Assembly: GCA_013297755.1 (NCBI GenBank)
Contig: JAAFIH010000016.1
Location: 37,469-101,468, forward strand
DNA length: 64,000 nt
Direction of reading: 5' to 3'
Source of the DNA: Cytophagales bacterium
Lineage (GTDB): Bacteria; Bacteroidota; Bacteroidia; Cytophagales; UBA9547
Shown: one piece after another, positions 17,349 through 26,103 of the stretch
Position numbering within the stretch: position 1 is the stretch's first letter
Layout: each line of letters begins with the position of its first letter
Position numbers and translations under genes: made by a program
Notes under the pieces: model-generated
Told to the model about the DNA's origin: nothing
Databases searched by the model: none
Seen by the model: only the letters and a program-made list of their open reading frames with translations

Positions 17349-18203
17349 ATGAAATTAAAAATTTCAATAAATAGCAATTATTTTAATAAAAATAACTTAG
17401 TGTTATTATTTCTTATAATTGCAAAAATTTCATTTGCTCAAGACACCTTATTTTTTGACAAACATTGGGAACTTTCTGAAAAAAGCAATGCTGAATATTA
17501 TAGAATTTATACTTTTGATAATAATAAAAAAAATAGTGGTTTGGCGAGAGACTATAATATTACTGGAGAATTACAAATGATTGGTAAATTAAGTTTCATT
17601 GATAAAACTAACTTTAAAAATGATACTTCAAATGGAACATTCACTTGGTATTACAAAAATGGAAATAAGGAATCAGAGGTTAATTTTATAAACAATAAAG
17701 AAAATGGCTTAAAAACTTTTTGGTTTGAAAACCAAAAAATAAAAATAATTAAAAGTTATATCAATGGTAGTTTAGATGGAGAAAATATATACTATTACCC
17801 AAGTGGCAAAATTAAAAGAAAAGAAATATATTCAAATAATACTAGAAAAACTGGAATTTGTTATGATGAACTAGGGGAAGAAATACCATTTTTTGAGTAT
17901 GAAATTATACCAGAATTCCCAAAAGGAATGAAAGGATTGTTTAAATATTTTCGTAAAAATGTTAAATATCCTATTGAAGCCTTAATAAAAAAGGTTGAAG
18001 GGAGAGTGTTTGTTAGCTTCATAGTAGATTCTACTGGAAAAGTAACAGATCCATTTATTTATAAAAGTAGTAACGAAATTTTTAATAAAGAGTCTTTAAG
18101 AGTAGTGTCGCAAATGCCAAATTGGAAACCAGGTAAAAATGATAACAAACCCTGTAATGTTAAATTTACAGTTCCAATAAATTTCAAAATGTTGAAATTT
18201 TAA
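17349..18203 (+). CDS. MORN-repeat protein with TonB C-terminal domain
   Basis: A 284-residue secreted protein. Residues 1-30 form a signal peptide ending in SFAQ. Residues about 95-165 hold MORN/YwqK-type repeats (NGTFTWYYKNGN, KENGLKTFWFEN, DGENIYYYPSGK). Residues about 205-284 form a TonB C-terminal-like domain (YPIEALIKKVEGRVFVSFIVDSTG is its signature, with the PNWKPG end). Such proteins are common in Bacteroidota and act in the periplasm or outer envelope; a role in energy transduction is unproven because no transmembrane anchor or Pro-rich linker is present. It lies just upstream of the first purL-like fragment. Confidence 0.75.
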   Translation: MKLKISINSNYFNKNNLVLLFLIIAKISFAQDTLFFDKHWELSEKSNAEYYRIYTFDNNKKNSGLARDYNITGELQMIGKLSFIDKTNFKNDTSNGTFTWYYKNGNKESEVNFINNKENGLKTFWFENQKIKIIKSYINGSLDGENIYYYPSGKIKRKEIYSNNTRKTGICYDELGEEIPFFEYEIIPEFPKGMKGLFKYFRKNVKYPIEALIKKVEGRVFVSFIVDSTGKVTDPFIYKSSNEIFNKESLRVVSQMPNWKPGKNDNKPCNVKFTVPINFKMLKF

Positions 18204-18248
18204 TAAAAAATAAAAATTCATATAAAATAACAATAGTTAAAAATAATC

Positions 18249-18290
18249 CAAAAACAACTCCCAACCATAGAAACAGCCAAAAAAATAGAA
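18249..18290 (+). repeat. purL 5'-end fragment, copy A (degenerate)
   Basis: The sequence around CAACTCCCAACC, then TAGAAACAGCC and AAAAA, matches the start of purL at 20107-20148 with a few substitutions (about 37 of 42 bases). The ATG is lost. The broken DUF1016 gene starts 22 bases downstream. Confidence 0.8.
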
Positions 18291-18311
18291 TTTTGCAATA
18301 ATTTCTAAAAA

Positions 18312-18773
18312 ATGAATCCCCAAATCTCATTTATCCAATACATAAAAGAAAAAGTTAGAAATGCTCAATATGAAGCATTGAAAGCTGTTAATGTGCAATT
18401 AACTATGCTTTATTGGGAAATTGGAAAATCAATTTCAGAAAAACAAAAAGAAGGTTGGGGCAAATCTGTAGTTGAAAATTTATCAAAAGAACTGCAAACA
18501 GAGTTTCCGAAAATGAGTGGGTTTTCAACTACTAATCTTTGGTATATGGCACAGTTTTATACTGAATATCATGGTGCTAAAAATCTCCAACCATTGGTTG
18601 GAGAAATTAGTTGGGCAAAACACCTATCCATTTTTACAAAATGCAAAGATAATCTTCAACGTGAATTTTATATACAGTCTACAAAAAAATAGGATTGGAC
18701 AAAGGATTTGCTACTTCCTTAAATTGAAAACAAAACATATAAAATATTTATTAAAATTCTTAAATTTGTAAAT
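18312..18773 (+). pseudogene. Truncated DUF1016 (YhcG-type) nuclease gene
   Basis: The first 126 codons encode the DUF1016 N-terminal domain of YhcG-type proteins (LTMLYWEIGKSI, GWGKSVVENLSKEL, LWYMAQFY, EISWAKHLSI). Full-length relatives have about 330-350 residues, with a C-terminal PD-(D/E)XK nuclease domain. Here a TAG at 18690-18692 interrupts the expected TKK-x-x-WTKD motif, a TAA follows ten codons later before IENKTY, and the homology ends soon after. The nuclease half is missing. YhcG proteins accompany restriction-modification loci and DNA processing. It lies between two purL-like fragments. I treat it as a dead gene. Confidence 0.75.
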
Positions 18774-18790
18774 CTTTAAATCGTAAATTG

Positions 18791-18988
18791 ATGAGATACA
18801 TTGTAACCAAAGAAACTACTGTTGAGCAATTCAATACCATGTTGGAGCAATTAAGTAAAGAAAAGCGACCTGATATTTTATTGGAAAATAAAAAGCCAGT
18901 GGATTGGTCTCAGTTCTGTGGAATTCTAAAACTAGAAGAAGACCCATTAACTTATCAAAATCGAATTAGAGATGAGTGGGAAAGATAA
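18791..18988 (+). CDS. Putative antitoxin of a PIN toxin pair
   Basis: A 65-residue acidic protein with no strong family signature. Its position (directly before and overlapping by 17 bases a PIN-domain gene) and its end, GILKLEEDPLTYQNRIRDEWER, resembling C termini of small Bacteroidota antitoxins paired with PIN toxins, support the role. The N-terminal VTKETTVEQFNTMLEQL is helical and may mediate dimerisation or DNA binding. Start chosen at ATG 18791; TTG 18788 is adjacent. The assignment is from context. Confidence 0.6.
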   Translation: MRYIVTKETTVEQFNTMLEQLSKEKRPDILLENKKPVDWSQFCGILKLEEDPLTYQNRIRDEWER

Positions 18989-19346
18989 TGTAGTTGCAGA
19001 TACTAATGTTACTTTGTTTTTTTTGGGAGGTGATAAGCATCTTCTAGATTATTTTTCAAAAAAAGAAATACACCTTTCTTTCATTACTGAGCTAGAATTG
19101 TTGAGTTATGGTAAAATGTCTGATCTAGAAAAACTTAAAGTCCAAAAATTTTTAGACACATTACCAATTTATGACATTGATGAAAAAATTAAAAATATCA
19201 CTATTAAGATTAGACAAAAATATAAGTTAAAGTTACCAGATAGTATAGTTGTTGCAACTGCAATTAGGTATAACTTTCCGTTAATTAGAGCTGATAAAAA
19301 GCTATTTACAATAGAAGAAGTGAAAATTATTGAATACTATGTTTAA
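18972..19346 (+). CDS. PIN-domain toxin (VapC-like ribonuclease)
   Basis: A 124-residue PIN domain. The acidic active-site residues are visible: D10 in VADTN, Glu in ITELELL near 40, Asp in LPDSIVVATA near 94 and Asp in RADKKLF near 112. VapC-type toxins cut tRNA or rRNA and are held inactive by the antitoxin encoded just upstream, with which this gene overlaps by 17 bases, indicating translational coupling. The pair is compact (about 560 bases) and lies between purL-like fragments A and B, so it may have arrived as one module with the broken DUF1016 gene. Confidence 0.85.
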   Translation: MSGKDNVVADTNVTLFFLGGDKHLLDYFSKKEIHLSFITELELLSYGKMSDLEKLKVQKFLDTLPIYDIDEKIKNITIKIRQKYKLKLPDSIVVATAIRYNFPLIRADKKLFTIEEVKIIEYYV

Positions 19347-19427
19347 GGTCTTAATTTGTATCTCTAGTCAAAGTATCAGAAATTATTAAACAAAATATAA
19401 ATTATAACACATTCACCAATACCTTAC

Positions 19428-19493
19428 ATGCAAGAACAACTCCCAACCGTAGAAACAGCCACAAAATTAGGTCTTCATGACCAAAATTATTAA
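19428..19493 (+). repeat. purL 5'-end fragment, copy B (with ATG)
   Basis: From the ATG, 33 bases are identical to the purL start at 20104, followed by about 30 bases with several changes, then a TAA after 21 codons (MQEQLPTVETATKLGL then HDQNY). It is a separated purL 5' end, now followed by an unrelated ORF6N gene. Confidence 0.9.
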
Positions 19494-19566
19494 ATTTGTA
19501 GATTAATGTATTACACCCTAAATCATGTAGAATTATTAAACAGATTGCAATAAAACAATCAAAAAC

Positions 19567-20082
19567 ATGCTTGAGATAGCAAAAATTCAAACTAAAATTC
19601 ACGAAATAAGGGGACAGAAAGTAATGCTTGACTTTGATTTAGCTCAACTTTACGGAACTGAAACGAAAAGGCTTAAAGAATCTGTTAGAAGGAACTTAAA
19701 TAGATTTCCCATTGATTTTATGTTTGTATTAACAAATGAAGAATCAAAGTTTCTAAGGACGCAATTTGCGTCCTTAGAAAATGGAAGGGGTAAATATTCA
19801 AAGTTTAACCCTTTTGCATTTACAGAACAAGGAGTAGCGATGCTCAGTAGTATTCTAAACTCTGAAAAAGCAATTGAAATAAATATTTTTATAGTTAGAG
19901 CATTTATTGCATTAAAACAATTTGCAATGTCGCACAAAGAATTGACTTCAAAATTGCATGAATTAGAAAATAAATACGACACAAAATTTAAAGATGTAGA
20001 AGAAGCCTTGTTTTATTTGATGCAAAAAGATAAAATTGAAATAGAACAAAAAGAAAGAAAACCCATTGGATTTAAAATATAA
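19567..20082 (+). CDS. ORF6N-domain protein
   Basis: A 171-residue protein. Residues about 5-95 form an ORF6N domain: IHEIRGQKVMLDFDLAQLYG, VRRNLNRFPIDFMF and FTEQGVAMLSSIL are its characteristic segments. The C-terminal part is a charged coiled coil (ELTSKLHELENKYDTKF, MQKDKIEIEQ). ORF6N domains were described from phage KilA-N-type proteins, presumed DNA-binding; they are common in accessory regions and phages of Bacteroidota. It fills the interval between purL fragment B and intact purL, ending 21 bases before the purL start. Its biological role is unknown. Confidence 0.85.
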   Translation: MLEIAKIQTKIHEIRGQKVMLDFDLAQLYGTETKRLKESVRRNLNRFPIDFMFVLTNEESKFLRTQFASLENGRGKYSKFNPFAFTEQGVAMLSSILNSEKAIEINIFIVRAFIALKQFAMSHKELTSKLHELENKYDTKFKDVEEALFYLMQKDKIEIEQKERKPIGFKI

Positions 20083-20103
20083 AAAATAATTTCTTATATA
20101 CAC

Positions 20104-22413
20104 ATGCAAGAACAACTCCCAACCGTAGAAACAGCCAAAAAATTAGGACTTCGTGACGAAGAATTTGAAAAAGTAAAACAAATATTAGGTCGTACGCCTA
20201 ATTTCACAGAATTGAGTATATTTTCAGTCATGTGGAGCGAGCATTGTTGCTACAAAAACTCCATCGTTTGGCTAAAACAATTGCCTAAAGAAAGTCCACG
20301 TATGCTTGCCAAAGCAGGGGAAGAAAATGCTGGTTTAGTAGATATTGGGGGTGGATTGGCTTGTTCGTTCAAAATTGAAAGTCATAATCATCCTTCTGCT
20401 TTGGAGCCATATCAAGGAGCAGCCACAGGTGTAGGAGGTATTAATCGTGATATTTTTACGATGGGAGCTCGACCAATAGCTCAATTAAACTCCCTTCGTT
20501 TTGGAAATTTAACCAACGAAAAAGCAAAGTGGCATTTGAAAGGTGTGGTAAAAGGCATTGGAGATTATGGAAATGCCTTTGGTATCCCAACTGTGGGTGG
20601 AGAAATTAATTTTGACGAATGCTATACCATCAACCCATTGGTAAATGCATTCTCAGCTGGTATTGCCAAAGTGGGACATACAGCTTCTGCTACCTCTTAT
20701 GGCGTTGGAAATCCAGTTTTTATTGTGGGTTCTTCTACAGGAAAAGATGGAATTCATGGTGCAGCTTTTGCATCAAAAGATTTGACAGAAGATTCCACTA
20801 AAGATCTTCCTGCTGTGCAAGTGGGAGATCCTTTTATGGAAAAACTTTTGCTTGAAGCCAGTTTAGAAGTATTAGAATCTGGTGCTGTCATAGGTATTCA
20901 AGACATGGGAGCAGCTGGAATTATCTGTTCTACTTCAGAAATGAGTGCCAAAGGCGAACATGGCATGGTGATTTGGCTTGATAAAGTGCCTATGCGTCAG
21001 GCAAATATGAAACCGTTTGAAATTCTCCTTTCAGAAAGCCAAGAGCGTATGCTTGTGGTAGTAAAAAAAGGAATGGAACAAAAAATATTAGATATTTTCG
21101 AGAAATGGGATTTGAATTGTGCTCAAATTGGAGTAGTTACTGATTCAAAACGTTTGAATTTTTATTATAATGTTCCTCAAGAGCATTATGCTTTGATGAA
21201 TGAAGTAATGGAAACTGGAAAAATAAATGATTCTCAATTCTCCATTCTCAATTCTGCATTAGTAGCGAATGTTCCCTGCCACGACCTCGTTCTAGGTGGT
21301 GGAGCTCCAGTATATCACAGAGAATATAGTGAACCTCCATATTTCAAGGAATTTCAAAAATTCAATATAGAAGATGTAAAAGTACCTACCAATTTTGCAG
21401 AAATTGCTAAATTCTTGTTGAACAGACCAAATATTGCTTCTAAAAGATGGATTGCAAAACAGTATGATAGCATGGTAGGCACTATTAATATGTGTACAAA
21501 TGCTCCTTCAGATTCTGCTGTAGTGAAAATAAAAGGCACGAATAAAGCCTTGGCAATGAATGTAGATTGCAATGGCAGATATGTGAATGCCAATCCAGAA
21601 GAAGGTTGTGCTATGGCGGTGGCAGAGGCTTCAAGAAATGTAGTTTGCTCAGGTGGTGAGCCAGTAGCCATTACCAATAATTTGAATTTTGGAAATCCAT
21701 ACAACCTACATGTATATTGGCAGTTTGTGGGAAGTATCAAAGGAATGAAAAAAGCCTGCGAGAAATTCAGCACCCCTGTTACAGGTGGAAATGTGAGTTT
21801 CTACAACCAATATTCTACTCCAGAAGGAGAAACTATACCTGTTTTTCCAACACCAACCATTGGTATGCTGGGTATTTTGGACGATAGAAGCAATCACATG
21901 ACACTTGATTTCAAAAATGAAGGCGATTTTATTTACTTGATTGGAAATTCTGTAAATGATATTGCCAGTTCAGAATATTTGTATGGTTATCATGGTATAA
22001 AAGCCTCCCCTGCACCCTATTTCAATTTGGATGAGGAATATGCCATGCAACAAACCATCAAAAAATTGATAAAAGACAAATTGATAAATGCTTGTCATGA
22101 TCTTTCTGATGGTGGATTGATAGTTGCATTGATGGAATCTGCCTTCCCTCGTGGACTAGGATTTGAGATTTTTACAGATGCTCTTATCAGAAAAGATGCT
22201 TTTCTTTTTGGCGAAGCCCAAGGAAGAGTTTTAGTAACAGTAAGCAAAGAAAAAGTAGAAGCCTTTACACGTTATTTTGAAATGCTAGAAGTAGATTATT
22301 TGTTTTTAGGTAATGTAACAGGCAAAAATGCTGTAGTTGATGGTGAAACTTATTTTAGTATTGAAGAAATGAAAGGGCAATATGATGGAGTGATTGAAGG
22401 GATGTTAAATTAA
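20104..22413 (+). CDS. purL: Phosphoribosylformylglycinamidine synthase, PurL subunit
   Basis: PurL converts FGAR to FGAM with ATP and ammonia; the small form (769 residues here, 740-770 usual) needs separate PurQ and PurS, not seen in the window. Signatures are MWSEHCCYKNS near residue 40, the metal/substrate segment ESHNHPSALEPYQGAATGVGG, GVGNPVFIVG, and GGNVSFYNQY in the second half. The start at 20104 is chosen from the family N terminus (ETAKKLGLRDEEFE). The first ~40-60 bases occur twice more upstream (18249, 19428), with accessory genes in between. The promoter is not obvious and may have been displaced by the insertions. Confidence 0.96.
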   Translation: MQEQLPTVETAKKLGLRDEEFEKVKQILGRTPNFTELSIFSVMWSEHCCYKNSIVWLKQLPKESPRMLAKAGEENAGLVDIGGGLACSFKIESHNHPSALEPYQGAATGVGGINRDIFTMGARPIAQLNSLRFGNLTNEKAKWHLKGVVKGIGDYGNAFGIPTVGGEINFDECYTINPLVNAFSAGIAKVGHTASATSYGVGNPVFIVGSSTGKDGIHGAAFASKDLTEDSTKDLPAVQVGDPFMEKLLLEASLEVLESGAVIGIQDMGAAGIICSTSEMSAKGEHGMVIWLDKVPMRQANMKPFEILLSESQERMLVVVKKGMEQKILDIFEKWDLNCAQIGVVTDSKRLNFYYNVPQEHYALMNEVMETGKINDSQFSILNSALVANVPCHDLVLGGGAPVYHREYSEPPYFKEFQKFNIEDVKVPTNFAEIAKFLLNRPNIASKRWIAKQYDSMVGTINMCTNAPSDSAVVKIKGTNKALAMNVDCNGRYVNANPEEGCAMAVAEASRNVVCSGGEPVAITNNLNFGNPYNLHVYWQFVGSIKGMKKACEKFSTPVTGGNVSFYNQYSTPEGETIPVFPTPTIGMLGILDDRSNHMTLDFKNEGDFIYLIGNSVNDIASSEYLYGYHGIKASPAPYFNLDEEYAMQQTIKKLIKDKLINACHDLSDGGLIVALMESAFPRGLGFEIFTDALIRKDAFLFGEAQGRVLVTVSKEKVEAFTRYFEMLEVDYLFLGNVTGKNAVVDGETYFSIEEMKGQYDGVIEGMLN

Positions 22414-22423
22414 AAAGATATGT

Positions 22424-23359
22424 ATGATAGAAAAAATGAAAAAATATACTTTAGTACTAATATTTATATTCTTTATATTTAGTTGTTCTAAAAAGAATGA
22501 TTCAAATGACATTGCTGCAATAGCTGTTGAAAGTACTACTAGTTCTGATGAAACAGAAAAGGAAAGCTCTAAAATTGAGACTTTTATAAAAGATTATGAT
22601 AAACTGAAAAAATGGTTTAAATCTGAAGACTATGTTAGATTCAACTGGGATTATAGACGTATTTTGAAAAGTACATCAAATAAGCTATATAAAGATTCAA
22701 TCATGGACATGAAATTTAGTATTGATGATGCTTTCGAACATAATAAGATACTTAGAGATTCAATTGTTAAAAAAGGTTGCATTGCTTATTTTGAACATTT
22801 AAATCTTCCTAAACTTAAAAGTTTGAACTATGAAAATTTAAAACATGAGGTTAATAATTATAAGCAAATGCTTACTGAGTTTGATTATAAAATTATTGAT
22901 AAAGAATATATTAATGATCCTTATATTTTTGGCTCATATATTAGTTTGCAAAATAAAGATAAATTTATTTTAGTAACAGCAATTCACAACTCAGATGATG
23001 CTAAAATTTGCATTTACTCTATTGATAGCACTTTTAATAAAGTTGATGTTAAAGAATTAGAATATGTAGCCTCTGAATGTGAAAGATTTACTGGTGATTT
23101 TAAATATAAAAATATGATTATTACAGAAGGATCTGAAAACAAAAATACAACTTTTATAAATGATAGTACTTTTAATGTTAGGTCGTCTTTACTATTTAAA
23201 ATTATTGATGAAAAGAGCAAAAAATCGTATTCAGAGGTTGGTGAAGAATCAAACATAACTTACAGGCTAAGTCATGAAGGAAAGTTTATCATAATTGAAG
23301 ATAAAAGCTTTAAAAAAGATTATGTTGATTTATATTATGCAAATGAACCTAATTTTTAA
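22424..23359 (+). CDS. Putative lipoprotein of unknown function
   Basis: A 311-residue protein with a lipoprotein signal: basic start (MIEKMKKY), hydrophobic core, then FIFSC with the lipidated Cys at about residue 23. The rest is acidic and lysine-rich without a recognisable domain. It starts 10 bases after purL and may be read from the same mRNA. A second Met four codons in (22436) is an alternative start. Probably anchored at the inner or outer membrane facing the periplasm. Function unknown. Confidence 0.6.
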   Translation: MIEKMKKYTLVLIFIFFIFSCSKKNDSNDIAAIAVESTTSSDETEKESSKIETFIKDYDKLKKWFKSEDYVRFNWDYRRILKSTSNKLYKDSIMDMKFSIDDAFEHNKILRDSIVKKGCIAYFEHLNLPKLKSLNYENLKHEVNNYKQMLTEFDYKIIDKEYINDPYIFGSYISLQNKDKFILVTAIHNSDDAKICIYSIDSTFNKVDVKELEYVASECERFTGDFKYKNMIITEGSENKNTTFINDSTFNVRSSLLFKIIDEKSKKSYSEVGEESNITYRLSHEGKFIIIEDKSFKKDYVDLYYANEPNF

Positions 23360-23376
23360 TTTAATCACAAACTCTT

Positions 23377-23634
23377 ATGGAAGGCTTTATTGGGATACAT
23401 CCAAAAATCAAAAAAATAGATTGGAAAGAGAATGCTTTTTTTTCTATATTTTTAGAAGATGGGAGAATCATTTCAGTTCCAGCAAAAAAACTACCTTCTA
23501 CCAAGTTTGTAAAAGGAGAAGATAGAAAAAAGTATCAAATCCTTTCTGGAACCATGTTTACTTGGAATTCTTGCCCTGAAGTTTATCATATTGAGCAAGT
23601 TTTAGGAAAAGAGGTGGATTATAAATATAAATGA
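23377..23634 (+). CDS. DUF2442 domain protein
   Basis: An 85-residue DUF2442 protein (FLEDGRIISVPAKKLPS, the loop segment with WNSCPEVYHIEQV and GKEVDYKY are typical). DUF2442 proteins are small, often encoded next to DUF4160 or toxin-antitoxin-like genes, and have no proven function. It starts 17 bases after the lipoprotein gene. A second, inactivated copy lies at 25585, and the two form the ends of a 295-bp direct repeat flanking the DUF262 gene. Confidence 0.8.
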   Translation: MEGFIGIHPKIKKIDWKENAFFSIFLEDGRIISVPAKKLPSTKFVKGEDRKKYQILSGTMFTWNSCPEVYHIEQVLGKEVDYKYK

Positions 23635-23671
23635 ATATGTTGTAAAAACTTGCTATTGTGTGTATGATTCT
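23377..23671 (+). repeat. Direct repeat, left copy (DUF2442 gene plus 37 bases)
   Basis: About 295 bases, including the DUF2442 gene and the following TTGCTATTGTGTGTATGATTCT region, recur at 25585-25879 with roughly 90% identity by eye. The match stops sharply after GATTCT in both. Confidence 0.85.
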
Positions 23672-23791
23672 TGTATATTGCGTTTATATAAATAGTTTAA
23701 ATTAAGACTTATGCAATCCAAATTTATTTTCTGGTATTGAATGTATAAAATAATTGAAAAAAGCTGTAAAGTTAAATAAAAAACGCTTGAA

Positions 23792-25573
23792 ATGGATATA
23801 AAATTCACTCCTGAACATAAAGTTATTAATGACATCTTTTCAAGGGATATTAAGTATGTAATTCCTGATTATCAGAGACCTTACAGTTGGGATTGTATTG
23901 GCAAAAGTGATAGAAATAATCAAATTAATGTACTTTGGGATGATTTATATAATCATTTTGAGAGTGAAAGTACTGCCACATATTTTATGGGCTCAATTGT
24001 TTTGGTTTCACGTTCTCAACTTGAATTTGAAATAATAGATGGTCAGCAACGAATTACATCTATTTTTTTACTTTTTGCAGCATTCAAATGTCATTTAAAA
24101 AACATAGTTGCTTCAGATGAACATATAAAAAATGTAATTCATCAAATGATTCAACGTATTGACGATATTTTATTTAATAATGAAGATTTTGGTGCAATTA
24201 CTTTAGAAAAAAAAATAAGAATCGAAAGAATAACTGATGATTTTAATTTTGATACAATATTTAATTTAGCTTTATCTTGTGCATATTTTGATAACAATTT
24301 AGCTCCAAATGCTAGTGAGGAGCAGAAAATTATATCAAAAAGATACTTTACTAACAGATTATATTTTCAAGAAAAAATTAAAAATAGTTTTTTTATTTCT
24401 GAATCTACAACTATTTCTGAGCTTGAACGACTAAATAAATTCATACAGTTTATAAAAATAAATGTTTCTTTAGTAAGAATACATGCAAGTAGTTTTGATG
24501 TTGCATTTCAAGTATTTGAAATTTTAAATAATCGAGGATTACCATTGTCTAATAAAGACTTATTTAGAAATTTTTTAATAAAAGAATTTGATAAAATTAA
24601 ACAAGAAAGAGTAGGACTAGTACCATCAGAAAAATGGAATTATTTAGAAAACAATTTGGAACTTAACGATGAATTTATTGGTCGTTGGGTCGAAAGTTTC
24701 AAAGGCACAAGCCAAAAACAATCAGCTTTTAATGATATAGTTGAAATTTATAAAAATTCATTTGAAGACAAATTTCCAAAGAAAAAAGTTGAATTATTTT
24801 ATGATACATTAATTTATGATTTACCTAGATACAATGAAATAATCAACTGTAGAGCTATTTGCAATGAAATAAAACCTAATGTTTTGTTTATTTTAAACGC
24901 ACCTAATCTAAGATATTCTTTAAATTTTTTATTGGCTTTAAGTAGGAAATTAGATTTTTCAATTCCTTCAAAACAACTCATAGATACTATCAAGACATTT
25001 GAGCTTTACTGTAATTATTGTCATTCATATAGATTTTCTTCTAAAGTTATTTATTCAGCAATCAGATACATAAATAATAATGAAATAAATAAAGCCATTT
25101 TGTCAATTAATGAAGAAATAGAAAGAGGCTTAATTTTTAGCTTAAATACGCTATATGCAGAAGTATTTGATAATGAATTTGCTAAACTATTGTTGGCAAA
25201 ATATTTTTGGCTTATTCAAATGCAGGAAAATGATACAGAATTTATTAGTCAATCACTTAACTTAGACAAATCAACTTTAGAGCATATTTTACCACAAAGT
25301 CCAGATAAATATACAAATTGGGAAAAAGACTTTACAAAAAAACAAAGAGAGCAATTAACTTACTCTTTAGGAAACATGACTTTGTTGAGCAGCAAAATAA
25401 ATTCAACGATTAAGAATTACGATTTCAATATAAAAAAAGAAGAATATAAAAAAGCTGGTTTGCTATTAACTAAAGAACTTTCAGTCTTGGAAAAAATTAC
25501 ACCAGAATTTATTATTGAAAGACAATATAAAATTATTGAAACCCTTGTTAATAATTTGAAAATCGAACAATAA
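23792..25573 (+). CDS. DUF262/DUF1524 (GmrSD-like) protein
   Basis: A 593-residue protein with the two halves of GmrSD-type enzymes. The N-terminal DUF262 domain has IPDYQRPYSW near residues 24-33 and the DGQQR motif at 83-87, which in this ParB-like fold binds and hydrolyses nucleotides. The C-terminal DUF1524 His-Me-type nuclease domain has LEHILPQS near residue 496 and YSLGNMTLL. GmrSD restricts phage DNA with modified (glucosylated) cytosine; other relatives act with BREX or DNA phosphorothioation systems. No such partner is nearby, so it may be a stand-alone defence gene. It lies between two 295-bp direct repeats. Confidence 0.85.
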   Translation: MDIKFTPEHKVINDIFSRDIKYVIPDYQRPYSWDCIGKSDRNNQINVLWDDLYNHFESESTATYFMGSIVLVSRSQLEFEIIDGQQRITSIFLLFAAFKCHLKNIVASDEHIKNVIHQMIQRIDDILFNNEDFGAITLEKKIRIERITDDFNFDTIFNLALSCAYFDNNLAPNASEEQKIISKRYFTNRLYFQEKIKNSFFISESTTISELERLNKFIQFIKINVSLVRIHASSFDVAFQVFEILNNRGLPLSNKDLFRNFLIKEFDKIKQERVGLVPSEKWNYLENNLELNDEFIGRWVESFKGTSQKQSAFNDIVEIYKNSFEDKFPKKKVELFYDTLIYDLPRYNEIINCRAICNEIKPNVLFILNAPNLRYSLNFLLALSRKLDFSIPSKQLIDTIKTFELYCNYCHSYRFSSKVIYSAIRYINNNEINKAILSINEEIERGLIFSLNTLYAEVFDNEFAKLLLAKYFWLIQMQENDTEFISQSLNLDKSTLEHILPQSPDKYTNWEKDFTKKQREQLTYSLGNMTLLSSKINSTIKNYDFNIKKEEYKKAGLLLTKELSVLEKITPEFIIERQYKIIETLVNNLKIEQ

Positions 25574-25584
25574 AAGCATAATCA

Positions 25585-25842
25585 ATAGAAGGCTTCATCA
25601 ACATACATCCAAAAATCAAAAAAATAGACTGGAAAGAAAATGCTTAATTTTCTATATTTTTAGAAGATGGTAGAATTATTTCAGTTCCAGCTAAAAAACT
25701 ACCATCCACCAAGTTTGTAAAAGGAGAAGATAGAAAAAAGTATCAAATCCTTTCTGGTACCATGTTTACTTGGAATTCTTGCCCTGAAGTTTATCATATT
25801 GAACAGGTTTTAGGAAAAGAAGTTGATTATAAATATAAGTGA
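25585..25842 (+). pseudogene. Inactivated DUF2442 copy
   Basis: Same length and frame as the gene at 23377. The start codon is ATA instead of ATG, and codon 21 is TAA (25645-25647) where the intact copy has TTT. The remaining 64 codons are unchanged in frame and end at the same stop position, so the damage is recent. It lies 12 bases after the DUF262 gene and forms the right copy of the direct repeat. Confidence 0.9.
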
Positions 25843-25879
25843 ATATGTTATAAAAACTTGCTATTGTGTGTATGATTCT
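25585..25879 (+). repeat. Direct repeat, right copy
   Basis: Matches 23377-23671 throughout. The pair brackets the DUF262 gene (about 1.9 kb between copies), an arrangement from which the gene could be lost by recombination or which arose by insertion with target duplication. Confidence 0.85.
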
Positions 25880-25911
25880 CGAAATTTATAAATATGTAAA
25901 GAAATTTTAAA

Positions 25912-26010
25912 ATGAATATTCCAGACATAGATATTTCAGATATTGATAAAGTGCTTTTAGCCCTTACAAAAAATGATAAAAATTCACATTCATTTTATTC
26001 AACCATGTAA
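25912..26010 (+). other. Short open frame, possible gene remnant
   Basis: An ATG opens 32 codons (MNIPDIDISDIDKVLLALTK then NDKNSHSFYSTM). The regular start looks like a real N terminus, but the frame ends early and nothing else is recognised. It may be the stub of a gene cut by rearrangement. Confidence 0.25.
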
Positions 26011-26074
26011 TATTATTATCAAATCAATAAGTCTAAAAAATTGATATTTATTAAAATTAAATTCAAAAAAAATA

Positions 26075-26082
26075 TACATTTG
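26075..26082 (+). promoter_or_regulatory. Promoter -7 element of the 26104 gene
   Basis: TACATTTG matches TAnnTTTG and lies 21 bases before the GTG chosen as start at 26104, which argues against the TTG at 26041 further upstream. Confidence 0.45.
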
Positions 26083-26103
26083 CATACTTTAAATCTCAAA
26101 AAA

